From assembly GCA_964520425.1 (NCBI GenBank), contig CAZFMX010000004.1:1-64000 (forward strand): a stretch of 64,000 nt of DNA, written 5' to 3'. Numbering within the stretch: the stretch's first letter is position 1; every line of letters begins with the position of its first letter. Both the position numbers and the translations under genes were made by a program. Positions 63,730-64,000 of this stretch are shown here, one piece after another. The notes beneath the pieces are model-generated. The model made no database searches. It saw only the letters and a program-made list of their open reading frames with translations, and was not told the origin of the DNA. Source of the DNA: JAFGFY01 sp964520425 (lineage in GTDB: Bacteria; Desulfobacterota; DSM-4660; Desulfatiglandales; HGW-15).

Positions 63730-64000
63730 GCAGCAGGGAATCTCACAAAGGTAAGGAAGTTTTTATTGTAATTCGCTTGCCCCGTTGAATTTCTTCGAGT
63801 GCACGAAGCACTATTTAACGGGGCGAGCTGTGCATTTTTATAGATTCAAAGAGACGGTATCGACAAACCTCTTTTCAAAGACCATGTCTTTTATCACTCT
63901 CTATGACAGTGGCATAAAGAGATCTTGGTCATAATCGTTCATTAAGGATATTTCGGATTTCAAACATGATTACTTCGAACCAGAACATCATTACATCAAA
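63730..64000. other. Terminal 271 bp: inverted repeat, no gene
   Basis: GCTTGCCCCGTTGAA (about 63776-63790) and TTTAACGGGGCGAGC (about 63816-63830) form a 14-pair arm with two mismatches around a smaller TTCG/CGAA hairpin. It is placed like a terminator for wecB but lacks a strong T-run, and may instead be another small palindromic repeat. The rest holds no recognisable gene before the window ends. Confidence 0.5.

Noticed and set aside
1..64000. CRISPR array, tRNA or rRNA genes
   Set aside because: No regularly spaced direct repeats, cloverleaf with matching stems, or rRNA landmarks seen by eye on either strand.

Overview
The window looks like a chromosome segment of an anaerobic Desulfobacterota (former Deltaproteobacteria) bacterium, most likely a sulfate reducer or syntroph with a reversible Wood-Ljungdahl pathway. 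The basis is duplicated metF/metV/hdrA/mvhD clusters, HdrB/HdrC, a membrane Hdr-like complex, NtrC/NtrB-type regulation, probable selenocysteine (Sec) use, and Wzx/Wzy-type polysaccharide genes. No rRNA, tRNA or CRISPR array was recognised.

Region 1 (1-22 kb, minus strand) is a C1/electron-bifurcation block. Two modules encode methylenetetrahydrofolate reductase (MetF + MetV) with very large HdrA flavoproteins and MvhD. The upstream module (21950 to 13840) is hdrC-hdrB-hdrA2-mvhD2-metV2-metF2 and ends in a terminator. The downstream module (9032 to 2448) is hdrA1-mvhD1-metV1-metF1. Between and after them lie a third MetF-like gene, a PAS histidine kinase, a receiver/kinase hybrid, a response regulator, an ACT-type protein and an NtrC-type activator cut by the window start. 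In-frame UGA codons interrupt three of these genes at positions that the paralogue or family fills with cysteine: HdrA1 residue 64, MvhD1 residue 16 and MvhD2 residue 89. Two have convincing SECIS-like hairpins. A fourth UGA (HdrA1 residue 1268) is ambiguous. The two hdrA genes share an apparently identical 1457-bp internal block, which looks like recent gene conversion of a GltD-like module.

Region 2 (22-37 kb, mostly plus strand) starts with a membrane cytochrome b/heme c/Fe-S protein and an HdrB-like partner. It continues with housekeeping and signalling genes: FHA, PilZ-like, HTH/zinc-ribbon, TraB, an unusual bacterial PFK-2/FBPase-2-like protein, Ste24 protease, Bax inhibitor-1, a radical SAM protein, a phosphoesterase and a 2-hydroxyacyl-CoA dehydratase-like protein. 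At 35.6-36.8 kb an AT-rich patch carries small genes with two attC-like sites, so it resembles integron cassettes without an integrase.

Region 3 (37-64 kb) is a polysaccharide locus. On the minus strand are TPR, polyprenyl-phosphate sugar transferase, SUMF1-like, ExeA/LysM ATPase, VWA/TSP3/OmpA lipoprotein and MORN-like genes. On the plus strand are Wza-like export, GumC/Wzz-like, FemAB-like, heparinase-like, two CapK/PaaK-like ligases, Wzx, Wzy, two glycosyltransferases, WecG/TagA and WecB. Several short palindromic repeat families lie in the gaps; members of two families share cores but have different self-complementary arms.
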